Made by a program: the position numbers and the translations under genes
Notes under the pieces: generated by a model
The model's database searches: none
What the model saw: only the letters and a program-made list of their open reading frames with translations
Told to the model about the DNA's origin: nothing
NCBI RefSeq assembly: GCF_000282975.1
Contig: NZ_ALJC01000128.1
Coordinates: 124,001 to 188,000, forward strand
Reading direction: 5' to 3'
DNA: 64,000 nt
Origin: Pseudomonas psychrophila HA-4
Lineage (GTDB): Bacteria; Pseudomonadota; Gammaproteobacteria; Pseudomonadales; Pseudomonadaceae
Part shown: piece by piece, positions 1 to 8,949 of the stretch
How the letters are laid out: each line of letters opens with the position of its first letter
Position numbering within the stretch: position 1 is the stretch's first letter

Positions 1-40
1 CGCCCTGCCCGCCGCCAAGGACTACCGCCACGATGCTTGA
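1..40 (+). CDS. ybeZ: 3' end of PhoH-like ATPase gene (partial)
   Basis: Frame 2 is open from the window edge and encodes ALPAAKDYRHDA followed by TGA at 38-40. It overlaps the ybeY start by 8 bp. In gammaproteobacteria the gene directly upstream of ybeY, with a short overlap, is the PhoH-like ATPase ybeZ, and ybeY-corC-lnt follow here as usual. The identity rests on position; twelve residues are too few to prove the family. Confidence 0.5.
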   Translation, partial: ALPAAKDYRHDA

Positions 41-494
41 GCTTGACCTGCAACTGGCGACCGAAGCCGCAGCCCCCAGCGAAGCCCAGTTCCGCCAATG
101 GTGCGAGCTGGCGCTGCGCCAGCGCACCGCCGACTCGGAAATGACCATTCGCTTGGTCGACGAGGCCGAAGGCCGTGAGCTTAATCACACTTGGCGCCAA
201 AAAGACTACGCAACCAACGTGCTGTCCTTTCCGGCTGACGTGCCCGACGAGTTTCTCGACATCCCGTTACTGGGCGATCTGGTGATTTGTGTGGCCGTTG
301 TCGAACGCGAAGCCGCTGAGCAAGGCAAGGCGCTTGAGGCCCACTGGGCTCACTTAGTCATGCACGGCTGCTTGCATCTTCTGGGTTACGACCATATAGA
401 AGACGACGAAGCAGAAGAAATGGAAGCACTGGAACGAACGTTGCTTGCAGAACTGGGTCATCCTGATCCGTATGCAGACGACGAAACTGATTAA
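33..494 (+). CDS. ybeY: Endoribonuclease YbeY (rRNA maturation)
   Basis: YbeY is a zinc-dependent single-strand endoribonuclease involved in 16S rRNA 3'-end maturation and 70S ribosome quality control. The 153-residue product has the family length. It carries the metal-binding signature H-x3-H-x5-H as His111, His115 and His121 (HGCLHLLGYDH), with the upstream NVLSFP segment also typical. The start overlaps the end of the phoH-like gene by 8 bp, suggesting translational coupling. corC follows after 39 bp and lnt after that, so this is the middle of a conserved envelope/ribosome operon. Confidence 0.96.
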   Translation: MLELDLQLATEAAAPSEAQFRQWCELALRQRTADSEMTIRLVDEAEGRELNHTWRQKDYATNVLSFPADVPDEFLDIPLLGDLVICVAVVEREAAEQGKALEAHWAHLVMHGCLHLLGYDHIEDDEAEEMEALERTLLAELGHPDPYADDETD

Positions 495-533
495 CAACCC
501 ACTGAAACGACCAAGGGATACGAGTAAATCGCT

Positions 534-1373
534 ATGAGCGAAGACCGATCGAGCAACGGGCAAAAGTCATGGTTAGGTAAGCTGACCCAGGCCTTTGCCC
601 ATGAGCCGAAAAACCGCCAGGAGCTGCTTGAGCTGCTGCGCGAAGCACATCAGAACAAACTGTTGGACAGCGAAGCGCTGGCCATCGTCGAAGGCGCCAT
701 TCAAGTGGCTGACCTGCAGGTCCGGGACATCATGGTTCCGCGCTCGCAGATGATCAGCATCAAAGCGACCCAGACACCCCGCGAATTTCTCCCGGCGATC
801 ATCGATGCGGCGCACTCGCGCTATCCGGTGATCGGCGAAAGCCACGATGACGTCCTCGGCGTCCTACTGGCCAAAGACCTGCTGCCGCTGATCCTTCAAG
901 AGAACGGCGACAAGTACAACATCAAGGATTTGCTGCGTCCGGCGACATTTGTCCCTGAGTCCAAGCGCCTTAACGTGTTGCTGCGTGAGTTCCGTGCCAA
1001 CCATAACCACATGGCCATCGTCATTGACGAATACGGCGGCGTGGCCGGTCTGGTCACCATTGAAGACGTTCTGGAGCAAATCGTCGGCGATATCGAAGAC
1101 GAGCACGATGTCGAAGAAGACAGCTACATCAAGCCGCTGCCTAGCGGCGACTTCCTGATCAAAGCCCTGACGCCCATCGAAAACTTCAACGAGTTCTTTG
1201 ACAGCGACTTCTCTGACGACGAGTTCGACACCGTTGGCGGCTTGGTCATGAGCGCGTTCGGTCACTTGCCAAAACGCAATGAAATCACCGAAATCGGCCC
1301 CTATCGGTTCCGCATTCTGAATGCTGACAGCCGCCGGATTCATTTGATTCGCTTAACGCCTATTGCCCGCTAA
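534..1373 (+). CDS. corC: CorC/HlyC-type CBS-domain transporter-associated protein
   Basis: This 279-residue soluble protein has a tandem CBS pair (about residues 65-190, with the VRDIMVPR entry motif and the VTIEDVLEQIVGDIEDE segment) followed by a CorC_HlyC domain (about 200-275, with the FDTVGGLV motif). The family is linked to Mg2+/Co2+ resistance; the short form lacks the DUF21 membrane domain and probably acts as a regulatory partner rather than a channel. It sits between ybeY and lnt, with lnt starting 21 bp after its stop, the standard order. Its exact biochemical role is not settled. Confidence 0.92.
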   Translation: MSEDRSSNGQKSWLGKLTQAFAHEPKNRQELLELLREAHQNKLLDSEALAIVEGAIQVADLQVRDIMVPRSQMISIKATQTPREFLPAIIDAAHSRYPVIGESHDDVLGVLLAKDLLPLILQENGDKYNIKDLLRPATFVPESKRLNVLLREFRANHNHMAIVIDEYGGVAGLVTIEDVLEQIVGDIEDEHDVEEDSYIKPLPSGDFLIKALTPIENFNEFFDSDFSDDEFDTVGGLVMSAFGHLPKRNEITEIGPYRFRILNADSRRIHLIRLTPIAR

Positions 1374-1394
1374 ACCTTCACGCTAAGGATTGAA

Positions 1395-2918
1395 ATGCGC
1401 TGGATAACCTCCCCCGGCTGGCCCGGTAACTTGCTGGCCGTGGTAGCCGGCGCACTGACAACCCTAGCGCTGGCTCCTTTCGATATATGGCCTTTGGCAC
1501 TCGTCGCCTTGGCCATTTTCTATCTTGGCTTGCGCGACCTCTCACCTAAACAGGCGCTGGGCCGTGGCTGGTGTTACGGCTTCGGCCTGTTTGGCGCAGG
1601 CACCAGTTGGATCTACTACAGCATTCACCACTTCGGTGGCGCCTCGGTGCTCTTGGCCGGCTTGCTGATGCTGGCCTTCACGGCCGCTATCGCTTGGTTC
1701 TTTGCCCTGCCCGCCTGGCTGTGGGCGCGTTGGATTCGGCGCAACGAAGCGCCACTGGCTGATACCCTGGCATTTGCTGCACTGTGGGTGGTTCAAGAGA
1801 CGTTTCGCGGCTGGTTCCTAACCGGTTTTCCGTGGCTTTACTCAGGCTACAGCCAGCTTGACGGCCCACTGGCAGGGCTCGCGCCATTGGGTGGCATGTG
1901 GCTAATCTCGTTCACTCTGGCCCTAACAGCAGCCCTGCTGTGCAACTTGCCGCGCCTGATCAAGATCAAACGCAAAGCCTTTATTGGCGCAGCCGTTGTG
2001 CTGTTGATCGGCCCGTGGTGCATCGGCATTGCACTCAAGCATCACGCTTGGACCAGCCCATCGGGCAACCCGCTGAGCGTGGCCGCCATTCAGGGCAACA
2101 TTGAGCAGAGCATGAAGTGGGACCCTGCGCAGCTCAACGCGCAGTTGGCGCTGTACCGCGACCTGACTCTCAGCTCCAAACGTGCCGACCTGATTGTGTG
2201 GCCCGAAACGGCCATTCCGGTGCTTAAAGAGAACGCCGAAGGTTATTTGACAATGATGGGGCGGTTTGCCGCTGAGCGAAATTCCGCGCTGATTACCGGC
2301 GTACCGATCCGTCAGGAAGTACGCCACGAATCGCGCTACTTCAACGGCATCACAGCGGTCGGTGAAGGCGATGGCATTTACCTGAAGCAAAAACTGGTGC
2401 CCTTTGGAGAGTACGTACCGTTGCAGGACGTATTACGCGGCGTGATCGCGTTCTTTGACCTGCCAATGTCGGACTTTGCCCGCGGCCCTTCCGATCAACC
2501 TATGTTGCAAGCCAAGGGTTATCAGATTGCTCCGCTGATTTGCTACGAAGTGGTGTACCCGGACTTTGTCGCGGAGCTTGCTGCCCAAAGCGATATTTTG
2601 CTGACCATCAGCAACGACACCTGGTTCGGCACCTCGATTGGTCCGCTGCAACATTTGCAGATGGCACAAATGCGCGCCCTTGAAGCAGGCCGCTGGATGA
2701 TCCGCGCGACCAACAACGGCGTCACCGCGCTAATTAACCCGTACGGCCAAATCACCACCCAGATCCCGCAATTCGAGCGCGGCATCATGTACGGCGAAGT
2801 CGTACCGATGCACAACCTGACGCCGTATCTGCAATGGCGCTCATGGCCGCTGGCGATTCTGTGCGTACTGCTCATCGGCTGGGCGCTGATCACCAGCCGG
2901 ATTGCCAAGACGGTTTAA
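1395..2918 (+). CDS. lnt: Apolipoprotein N-acyltransferase Lnt
   Basis: Lnt transfers an acyl chain from phospholipid to the N-terminal cysteine of apolipoproteins in the inner membrane, the last step of lipoprotein maturation. The 507-residue product has about six hydrophobic segments in its first 215 residues, then a periplasmic nitrilase-like domain. The catalytic triad can be placed at Glu271 (WPETAIP), Lys331 (YLKQKLVPFGEY) and Cys383 (LICYEVVYPD), and a last membrane helix ends the protein. A TAAGGAT ribosome site precedes the ATG. The window encodes several clients: LptE, RlpA, a transglycosylase, a YceK-like protein and the MORN protein. Confidence 0.96.
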   Translation: MRWITSPGWPGNLLAVVAGALTTLALAPFDIWPLALVALAIFYLGLRDLSPKQALGRGWCYGFGLFGAGTSWIYYSIHHFGGASVLLAGLLMLAFTAAIAWFFALPAWLWARWIRRNEAPLADTLAFAALWVVQETFRGWFLTGFPWLYSGYSQLDGPLAGLAPLGGMWLISFTLALTAALLCNLPRLIKIKRKAFIGAAVVLLIGPWCIGIALKHHAWTSPSGNPLSVAAIQGNIEQSMKWDPAQLNAQLALYRDLTLSSKRADLIVWPETAIPVLKENAEGYLTMMGRFAAERNSALITGVPIRQEVRHESRYFNGITAVGEGDGIYLKQKLVPFGEYVPLQDVLRGVIAFFDLPMSDFARGPSDQPMLQAKGYQIAPLICYEVVYPDFVAELAAQSDILLTISNDTWFGTSIGPLQHLQMAQMRALEAGRWMIRATNNGVTALINPYGQITTQIPQFERGIMYGEVVPMHNLTPYLQWRSWPLAILCVLLIGWALITSRIAKTV

Positions 2919-2926
2919 CACCGGAA

Positions 2927-2965
2927 GGGCCTTGTAGGAGCGAGCAAGATCGCCCTACAAGGCCC
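2927..2965. terminator. Perfect 12-bp hairpin between convergent lnt and the DUF218 gene
   Basis: GGGCCTTGTAGG (2927-2938) pairs exactly with CCTACAAGGCCC (2954-2965) around a 15-nt loop. It lies between two converging genes and so could terminate both, although no strong U-run follows on either strand. The TGTAGGAGC core also marks it as a short member of the REP family seen elsewhere in this window. Confidence 0.6.
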
Positions 2966-2967
2966 AC

Positions 2968-3729
2968 TTAACGATAAAACAACGAGTAGGCAATCTGCCC
3001 CACGGCTTCGTTGAGCAATAATCCGGACTGCCAGATCGACTTGTACTCGGGCATCCAGCCTCCAAACGGTCGTGCGTTGTCGGCGCTTAAAAAGCCGACC
3101 GGCGCTGGCACCACTTCAAATCCGGCCTGTTCAAAACACCACACTGAACGCGGCATGTGCCATGCCTGCGTGACTACGACGACACGCTTAATACCCTGCG
3201 CCAATAAAATATCGGCGGTCATTTGGGCGTTTTCCCATGTGGTACGGCTTTGTTCTTCTTTCCAGCGCACCTCAACACCCGAATCATCGCGCAGCGAATC
3301 GGCCATTATCTGCGCCTCACTCGGCGGCGTGCCGTAGTGCAAACCGCCCGTGGTTAGCACCGGCAAGCCCGAAGCCTTGGCCAGTCGTGCCGCATACCGC
3401 TGACGCTCTAGCCCGATCATGGTTGGCTGATCACCGCCCCAAGCCGGGTCACCCCGCTCGCGCCCGGAGCCCAGCAGCACAATCGCATCCGCGCGCTCAG
3501 CCAGCGTCGACCATTCGCTTTGGGCTAGCGCAGGCTCGCGCTCAACGACGCGCGCGCCCCACTCCACAACAATGGGCAAGCTCATTAACCATAAGCCGCC
3601 AAGCCCCAAGGCAAATAGCGCACCCGCCAGACGCGGACGCGAGCGCCGCAACCACCAAGCCAGCAGCAGGAGCAAAAAAAGAATGCCCGGAGGCAATAGA
3701 AGTTGTTTAACGAAATATCGAATAGGCAT
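2968..3729 (-). CDS. YdcF/ElyC-type DUF218 membrane protein
   Basis: The 253-residue protein begins with two hydrophobic segments (about residues 8-25 and 33-55) separated by an arginine-rich loop, then has a DUF218 domain: AIVLLGSGRERGD, a GLPVLTTGG strand and ARG-rich helices, VVVVTQAWHMPRSV, and a GWMPEYKSIWQS end. The family includes E. coli ElyC and SanA, linked to envelope integrity and peptidoglycan or lipid-carrier metabolism; no reaction is firmly established. It converges on lnt and is transcribed alone. ElyC is the closest described relative by layout, but I would not transfer the name. Confidence 0.85.
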   Translation of the reverse strand: MPIRYFVKQLLLPPGILFLLLLLAWWLRRSRPRLAGALFALGLGGLWLMSLPIVVEWGARVVEREPALAQSEWSTLAERADAIVLLGSGRERGDPAWGGDQPTMIGLERQRYAARLAKASGLPVLTTGGLHYGTPPSEAQIMADSLRDDSGVEVRWKEEQSRTTWENAQMTADILLAQGIKRVVVVTQAWHMPRSVWCFEQAGFEVVPAPVGFLSADNARPFGGWMPEYKSIWQSGLLLNEAVGQIAYSLFYR

Positions 3730-3883
3730 CGAGCATCTCCAGAGATGCCCGAAGCCTAAGGGGGTTGAAGGGTGGCATCAACAGGGCCAGTCGACATTCA
3801 AACTCAAGCCCTGATACATCAACCCTGGGTACTCACCGTTTCATCGTGGGCCCGGCGTGAATCGTCGCACAGCCCTACGCTCC

Positions 3884-4162
3884 CTACGCCCTGTCTTTGA
3901 GCCAGATGACCTTGGCCTTTCGAGGGACTTTTTGCATATTCACGCTGCCTTGCGAGCGTTCATCAGCCTCACGCCCGATCCGGTTTAAATAAACGTTGAT
4001 CAACTCTAACTCGGCACGACTCAAACCACGCAATTCCAACTCAACAGGGCACTCATCTCGTAATCGCACTGCCGTCTTTGCTGAATCAAGAGCCACACTC
4101 AAACGATCAATCAGCCGCTCGTACACCTCCGCTTTTCTTTCTTTGCGTTGCGACTCAGCCAT
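3884..4162 (-). CDS. Small charged hypothetical protein
   Basis: I do not recognise this 92-residue product. It is very rich in charged residues (about one third K, R, E or D), has no membrane segment or signal peptide, and its first half is predicted helical. A GAGGTG ribosome site lies about 5 nt before the ATG on the minus strand, and the reading frame is not opposite any real gene. It occupies the gap between the DUF218 gene and leuS, where pseudomonads often have small lineage-specific genes. A basic C-terminus (KVPRKAKVIWLKDR) could bind nucleic acid, but that is speculation. Confidence 0.55.
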   Translation of the reverse strand: MAESQRKERKAEVYERLIDRLSVALDSAKTAVRLRDECPVELELRGLSRAELELINVYLNRIGREADERSQGSVNMQKVPRKAKVIWLKDRA

Positions 4163-4394
4163 CCGTACACCTCATTAAGGAAGTTTCTCCCCCCACAGAC
4201 AGCTTAGCTGCGCTTGTAAAACCAGCGCGCCGCAGCGACCAACGGAATGATGAGGCAATCAGGGTTTCCCTCGATAGAGTGGGGTCATGTATGCTACGGA
4301 ACTTCCTGTAACCCCTGCTCCAACCTGACCGGGCAACACAAACGCCTGTGTAAGTTGAAGAGGATTAGGCCACCCTTTATTAGTACAAGTAGCC

Positions 4395-7001
4395 ATGCAC
4401 GAACAATATCAGCCCCGTGAAATAGAAGCCGCCGCCCAATCATTCTGGGACAACCAAAAGTCCTTCGAAGTCAGCGAAGATCTAGGCAAGGAAACCTACT
4501 ACTGCCTATCGATGTTCCCGTACCCAAGCGGCAAGCTACACATGGGCCACGTGCGCAACTACACCATCGGTGACGTGATTTCCCGTTACCAGCGCATGCT
4601 GGGCAAAAATGTTCTGCAACCGATGGGTTGGGACGCGTTCGGCATGCCAGCCGAAAACGCCGCGATGAAAAACAAAGTCGCCCCGGCCAAATGGACCTAC
4701 GAAAACATCGCCTACATGAAAACCCAGTTGCGCAGCCTCGGTCTGGCTGTTGACTGGTCCCGCGAAATCACCACATGCAAGCCTGATTACTACCGCTGGG
4801 AACAATGGCTGTTCACTCGCCTGTTCGAAAAAGGGGTGATCTACCGTAAAAACGGCACCGTGAACTGGGACCCGGTCGACCAGACCGTTCTGGCCAACGA
4901 GCAAGTGATCGACGGCCGCGGCTGGCGTTCGGGCGCGGTGATCGAAAAGCGCGAAATCCCGATGTACTACTTCAAGATCACCGCTTACGCGGATGAGCTG
5001 CTTGAAAGCCTTGACGACATGCCCGGCTGGCCGGAGCAGGTCAAAACCATGCAACGCAACTGGATTGGCAAATCCCGTGGCATGGAAGTGCAGTTCCCTT
5101 ACAACGTCGAGTCCATCGGCGAAGCGGGCGCACTCAAAGTATTCACCACCCGTCCAGACACCTTGATGGGCGCCACCTACGTGGCCGTCGCCGCCGAACA
5201 CCCATTGGCTACCTTGGCTGCGCAAGGCAACCCTGAGCTGCAAGCGTTTATCGCTGAATGCAAGGGCGGCAGTGTTGCCGAAGCCGACATGGCGACCCAA
5301 GAGAAAAAAGGCCTGCAAACCTCGCTGCTGGTTGAACACCCACTGACCGGGGAGAAACTCCCGGTATGGGTCGCCAACTACGTACTGATGCACTACGGCG
5401 ATGGCGCTGTCATGGCGGTACCGGCACACGATGAGCGTGATTTCGAATTCGCCACTAAATACGACCTGCCCATCAAGGCAGTCGTGCGTACCAGCGCTGG
5501 CGACGAAACACCTGCACCTTGGCAGGACGCTTATAACGAGCACGGAACACTGATCAACTCCGGCGAATTCGACGGCTTGGACTTCCAGGCTGCCTTCGAC
5601 GCCATCGAAGCCGCCTTGACCGCCAAAGGACTGGGCCAATCACGTACCCAGTTCCGCCTGCGTGACTGGGGCATCAGCCGTCAACGCTACTGGGGCTGCC
5701 CGATTCCAATCGTGCATTGCGACACCTGCGGTGACGTGCCGGTCCCGGAAGACCAACTGCCAGTCGTACTGCCAGAAGACGTCGTACCCGACGGCGCCGG
5801 CTCACCATTGGCGCGCATGCCTGAGTTCTACGAGTGCATCTGCCCTAAATGCGGCGCACCGGCCAAGCGCGAAACCGACACGATGGACACCTTTGTCGAA
5901 TCGTCGTGGTATTACGCTCGCTACGCCTCGCCGCACTTCGAAGGCGGTCTGGTTGATCGCAAGGCAGCCGATCACTGGCTGCCGGTAGACCAATACATCG
6001 GCGGCATCGAGCACGCGATCCTGCACCTGCTTTACGCCCGTTTCTTCCACAAACTGATGCGTGACGAAGGCCTGGTCAGCTCCAACGAGCCGTTCAAAAA
6101 CCTGCTGACTCAAGGCATGGTAATCGCCGAGACCTACTACCGTAAGCTGGACAACGGTGGCAAGGACTTCTTCAACCCGGACGACGTCGAAATCGAACGT
6201 GATGCCAAGGCCAAGATCATCGGCGCCACGCTGAAGACTGACGGCCTGCCGGTGGAAATCGGCGGCACGCAGAAGATGTCTAAATCGCTGAACAACGGTG
6301 TGGACCCGCAATACATGATCGAACAATACGGCGCAGATACCTGCCGCCTGTTCATGATGTTTGCCTCGCCGCCTGACGCAAGCCTGGAATGGTCGGACTC
6401 GGGTGTTGAAGGCTCGCACCGTTTCCTCAAGCGCGTATGGCGCTTGGCCCACGCTCACGTTGGCCAAGGCCTGCCGGGCGCGCTGGACATCGCCAGCCTG
6501 AACGACGAGCAGAAAGTCATTCGCCGTGCCATCCACCAGGCGATCAAGCAAGCCAGCCAAGACGTCGGCCTGCACCACAAATTCAACACCGCCGTCGCCC
6601 AGGTGATGACCGTGATGAACGTGCTTGAGAAAGCACCGCAAACCACCGAGCAAGATCGTGCCTTGCTGCAAGAAGGCCTTGAGACTGTTGCGTTGATCCT
6701 GGCGCCGATCACTCCACACATCAGCCATGAGCTGTGGAATCAATTGGGGCACGCCGGTGCAATCATCGACGCGCCGTGGCCAACCCTGGACGAAAGCGCG
6801 CTGGTGCAAGACACCCTGCAACTGGTTATTCAGGTTAACGGCAAACTGCGCGGTCAGATCGACATGCCAGCAAGCGCCAGCCGCGAAGACGTTGAAGCGG
6901 CTGCCCGGATCAACGAAAACGTGCTGCGCTTCACCGAAGGCCTGACGATCCGCAAAGTGATCGTAGTGCCTGGCAAACTGGTCAACATCGTCGCCAGCTA
7001 A
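4395..7001 (+). CDS. leuS: Leucyl-tRNA synthetase
   Basis: LeuRS charges tRNA-Leu with leucine in the cytoplasm. At 868 residues it has the bacterial length. The class I HIGH motif appears as HMGH (residues 49-52, in PYPSGKLHMGH) and the KMSKS loop at 627-631. Between them lies the CP1 editing domain, with the TTRPDTLMGATYV and AHDERDFEF motifs, and a zinc-ribbon-like cysteine set (CPKCGAPAKRETDTMDTF) follows. The C-terminal anticodon-binding and LeuRS-specific domains are complete. A 232-bp leader precedes it. lptE and holA follow in the same direction, as usual in Pseudomonas. Confidence 0.98.
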   Translation: MHEQYQPREIEAAAQSFWDNQKSFEVSEDLGKETYYCLSMFPYPSGKLHMGHVRNYTIGDVISRYQRMLGKNVLQPMGWDAFGMPAENAAMKNKVAPAKWTYENIAYMKTQLRSLGLAVDWSREITTCKPDYYRWEQWLFTRLFEKGVIYRKNGTVNWDPVDQTVLANEQVIDGRGWRSGAVIEKREIPMYYFKITAYADELLESLDDMPGWPEQVKTMQRNWIGKSRGMEVQFPYNVESIGEAGALKVFTTRPDTLMGATYVAVAAEHPLATLAAQGNPELQAFIAECKGGSVAEADMATQEKKGLQTSLLVEHPLTGEKLPVWVANYVLMHYGDGAVMAVPAHDERDFEFATKYDLPIKAVVRTSAGDETPAPWQDAYNEHGTLINSGEFDGLDFQAAFDAIEAALTAKGLGQSRTQFRLRDWGISRQRYWGCPIPIVHCDTCGDVPVPEDQLPVVLPEDVVPDGAGSPLARMPEFYECICPKCGAPAKRETDTMDTFVESSWYYARYASPHFEGGLVDRKAADHWLPVDQYIGGIEHAILHLLYARFFHKLMRDEGLVSSNEPFKNLLTQGMVIAETYYRKLDNGGKDFFNPDDVEIERDAKAKIIGATLKTDGLPVEIGGTQKMSKSLNNGVDPQYMIEQYGADTCRLFMMFASPPDASLEWSDSGVEGSHRFLKRVWRLAHAHVGQGLPGALDIASLNDEQKVIRRAIHQAIKQASQDVGLHHKFNTAVAQVMTVMNVLEKAPQTTEQDRALLQEGLETVALILAPITPHISHELWNQLGHAGAIIDAPWPTLDESALVQDTLQLVIQVNGKLRGQIDMPASASREDVEAAARINENVLRFTEGLTIRKVIVVPGKLVNIVAS

Positions 7002-7009
7002 TTGGAACA

Positions 7010-7034
7010 GGCGCCCGTACTGCGTGCGGGCGCC
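7010..7034 (+). terminator. GC-rich hairpin between leuS and lptE
   Basis: GGCGCCCG (7010-7017) pairs with CGGGCGCC (7027-7034); three inner pairs extend the stem to about 11 bp with a 3-nt loop. No clear U-run follows, so it is more likely a partial terminator or mRNA-stability hairpin that lets lptE be read through from leuS. Confidence 0.4.
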
Positions 7035-7090
7035 CAACAAAACCTTTCGGGCCGCCACGTCGGCCTTCCTGGTTTCAAGGGGAGCAACAC

Positions 7091-7696
7091 ATGATCAAAC
7101 GCAACTTGCTGGTGATGGGTCTCGCTGTTCTGTTGAGTGCCTGCGGTTTCCAACTGCGCGGCACCGGCACCAATCAGCTGACCATGACCGAGCTGGGTCT
7201 CAGCGCCCGTAACGCATATGGCGATTCGGTTCGCGAATTGCGCCAAGCGCTTGAAAGCAGCGGCGTCAAAGTCACTGACAACGCGCCCTACAAGCTGGTA
7301 TTGACCAACGAGCAAGAAAGCTCGCGCGCTGCCAGCTATGTCGGCACCAACTCGTCGGTCGAGTACGAGCTAACCAAAATCTGGAAATACGAGATCATCG
7401 GCGAAAACAACTTGCCTTTGCTCGACAGCAAGCTGGAAGCGCACAAGGTCTACCTGCAGGACGGCAACAACCTGAGCGGTTCCACTCAGGAAGCGTCGAT
7501 GACCCGTAAAGAAATGACCCGTGACCTGGTTCAACAAATGCTGTTGCGTCTGTCGCAACTGACACCGGCGCGCCTGGCCGAGTTGCAAACAGTGGCGGAC
7601 GAGAAGGCACGTGCAGAAGCACAAGCGCTCGAAGCTGCACGCAAGGCTGAAGCCGAAACACCGCAGCAGTCGCCACTCGAACTGCCAAACCAGTAA
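7091..7696 (+). CDS. lptE: LPS-assembly lipoprotein LptE
   Basis: LptE is the outer-membrane lipoprotein that plugs the LptD barrel and helps insert lipopolysaccharide into the outer leaflet. The 201-residue product starts with a lipoprotein signal (LLSAC, lipidated Cys18) followed by GFQLRG, the family's hallmark start of the mature protein. The central alpha/beta sandwich is normal; the last 35 residues form a charged, alanine-rich helix common in pseudomonad LptE. A GGGGAGCAAC ribosome site precedes the ATG. It lies between leuS and holA, the conserved order. Lnt, encoded nearby, would finish its acylation. Confidence 0.93.
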   Translation: MIKRNLLVMGLAVLLSACGFQLRGTGTNQLTMTELGLSARNAYGDSVRELRQALESSGVKVTDNAPYKLVLTNEQESSRAASYVGTNSSVEYELTKIWKYEIIGENNLPLLDSKLEAHKVYLQDGNNLSGSTQEASMTRKEMTRDLVQQMLLRLSQLTPARLAELQTVADEKARAEAQALEAARKAEAETPQQSPLELPNQ

Positions 7697-7701
7697 GGCA
7701 T

Positions 7702-7723
7702 ACGGGGCGCTCAGGCGCCCCGT
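7702..7723 (+). terminator. Hairpin between lptE and holA
   Basis: ACGGGGCGC (7702-7710) and GCGCCCCGT (7715-7723) form a perfect 9-bp stem with a TCAG loop directly after the lptE stop. Only a weak T-rich stretch follows (TTATCTAT), so it probably acts as a leaky terminator that lowers holA expression relative to lptE. Confidence 0.55.
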
Positions 7724-7739
7724 TATCTATCAAGCCCCT

Positions 7740-8777
7740 ATGAAACTCGCCCCCGCTCAACTCGCCAAACACCTGCAAGGCAGCCTCTCGCCCATCTACA
7801 TCATCAGCGGCGATGACCCGCTGCTGTGCCAGGAAGCCGCCGACTCCATCCGCAGTGCCGCCCGCAAACAAGGCTTTGATGAGCGCCAAGTATTCAGCGC
7901 CGACGCCAGTTTTGACTGGGGCTCGCTGCTGCAAGCGGGTGCCAGCATGTCTCTGTTCGCTGAAAAGCGCCTGCTGGAGCTGCGGCTGCCCTCCGGCAAG
8001 CCGGGTGACAAAGGGGCTGCGGCGCTGCTCGAATACTGTTCACGCCCTGCCGAAGACACCTTGCTGCTGATCAGTTTGCCCAAGCTCGATGGCAGTGCGC
8101 AAAAAACCAAGTGGGGCAAAGCACTGGTTGAAGGCCCGCAGACCCAATTCGTACAAATCTGGCCGGTAGACGCCAGCCAGTTGCCGCAATGGATTCGCCA
8201 GCGCTTGTCCCAGGCGGGGCTGTCTGCCAGTCAGGACGCTGTCGAACTGATTGCAGCGCGGGTAGAAGGTAATCTGCTGGCAGCCGCCCAAGAAGTCGAA
8301 AAGCTCAAACTGATGGCCGAAGACGGCCAGATTACTGTCGAGACCGTGCAGGCTGCGGTGGCTGACAGTGCGCGCTTCGACGTTTTCGGACTGGTTGATG
8401 CGGTACTCAACGGCGAAGCGGCGCACGCCTTACGCATGCTTGAAGGTCTGCGTGGTGAGGGCGTTGAGCCGCCGGTGATTTTGTGGGCGCTGGCCCGAGA
8501 GTTGCGGGTACTCGCCAACATTGCCTTGCAATACAGCCAGGGAGTCCCGCTGGACAAGGCGTTTAGCCAGGCCCGCCCACCGATATGGGACAAACGCAAA
8601 CCGCTGATGAGCAAAGCCTTGCAACGTTATTCGGCGCAACGCTGGGCTCGATTGCTGATGGATGCACAGCGCATCGATGCCCAAATCAAAGGGCAGGCGG
8701 CGGGTTCTGCGTGGAGCAGCCTTAGTCGATTAACGCTACTGATGTGTGGGCAACGTCTGAATTTGCCATCGGAGTAG
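7740..8777 (+). CDS. holA: DNA polymerase III delta subunit
   Basis: HolA is the clamp-loader subunit that opens the beta sliding clamp. Starting at the ATG at 7740 gives 345 residues, the usual length, and begins MKLAPAQLAKHLQG; the longer open frame upstream runs through lptE and its terminator and is rejected. The N-terminal beta-binding region (IYIISGDDPLLCQEAADSIR), central AAA-like lid domain and C-terminal collar domain are all in place. There is no Walker A motif, as expected, because delta does not bind ATP. The gene follows lptE after 43 bp. Confidence 0.95.
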   Translation: MKLAPAQLAKHLQGSLSPIYIISGDDPLLCQEAADSIRSAARKQGFDERQVFSADASFDWGSLLQAGASMSLFAEKRLLELRLPSGKPGDKGAAALLEYCSRPAEDTLLLISLPKLDGSAQKTKWGKALVEGPQTQFVQIWPVDASQLPQWIRQRLSQAGLSASQDAVELIAARVEGNLLAAAQEVEKLKLMAEDGQITVETVQAAVADSARFDVFGLVDAVLNGEAAHALRMLEGLRGEGVEPPVILWALARELRVLANIALQYSQGVPLDKAFSQARPPIWDKRKPLMSKALQRYSAQRWARLLMDAQRIDAQIKGQAAGSAWSSLSRLTLLMCGQRLNLPSE

Positions 8778-8788
8778 ACGCAAACTCT

Positions 8789-8867
8789 GTAGCCGTTGGC
8801 GAAGGCTGCTATGAGGTGCGCAGCGACCCGGCTTTCGGTCCTTATCGCAGCCCTCGGCAGCGGCTAC
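8789..8867. repeat. REPIN-like inverted repeat between holA and arfA
   Basis: The 21-nt arm at 8789-8809 (GTAGCCGTTGGCGAAGGCTGC read as two parts, GTAGCCG... and ...AAGGCTGC) is matched in inverse orientation at 8847-8867 with 18 of 21 positions agreeing. The arms are separated by 37 nt. The GTAGC opening resembles the repeat at 63773-63918, suggesting the same REP class. It may also terminate holA transcription. Confidence 0.55.
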
Positions 8868-8949
8868 GGGGGGAACGGGTCGACACTGGACATCTGCAAA
8901 AAACTGGCCGATGATTTGTGCTTGTTTAAATCCAGTGAGAGCACATGCC

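Noticed and set aside
4536..7058. Long minus-strand open frames opposite leuS (367 and 418 codons)
   Set aside because: They lie entirely antisense to a certain leuS gene, have no family motifs, and reflect GC-rich third positions.
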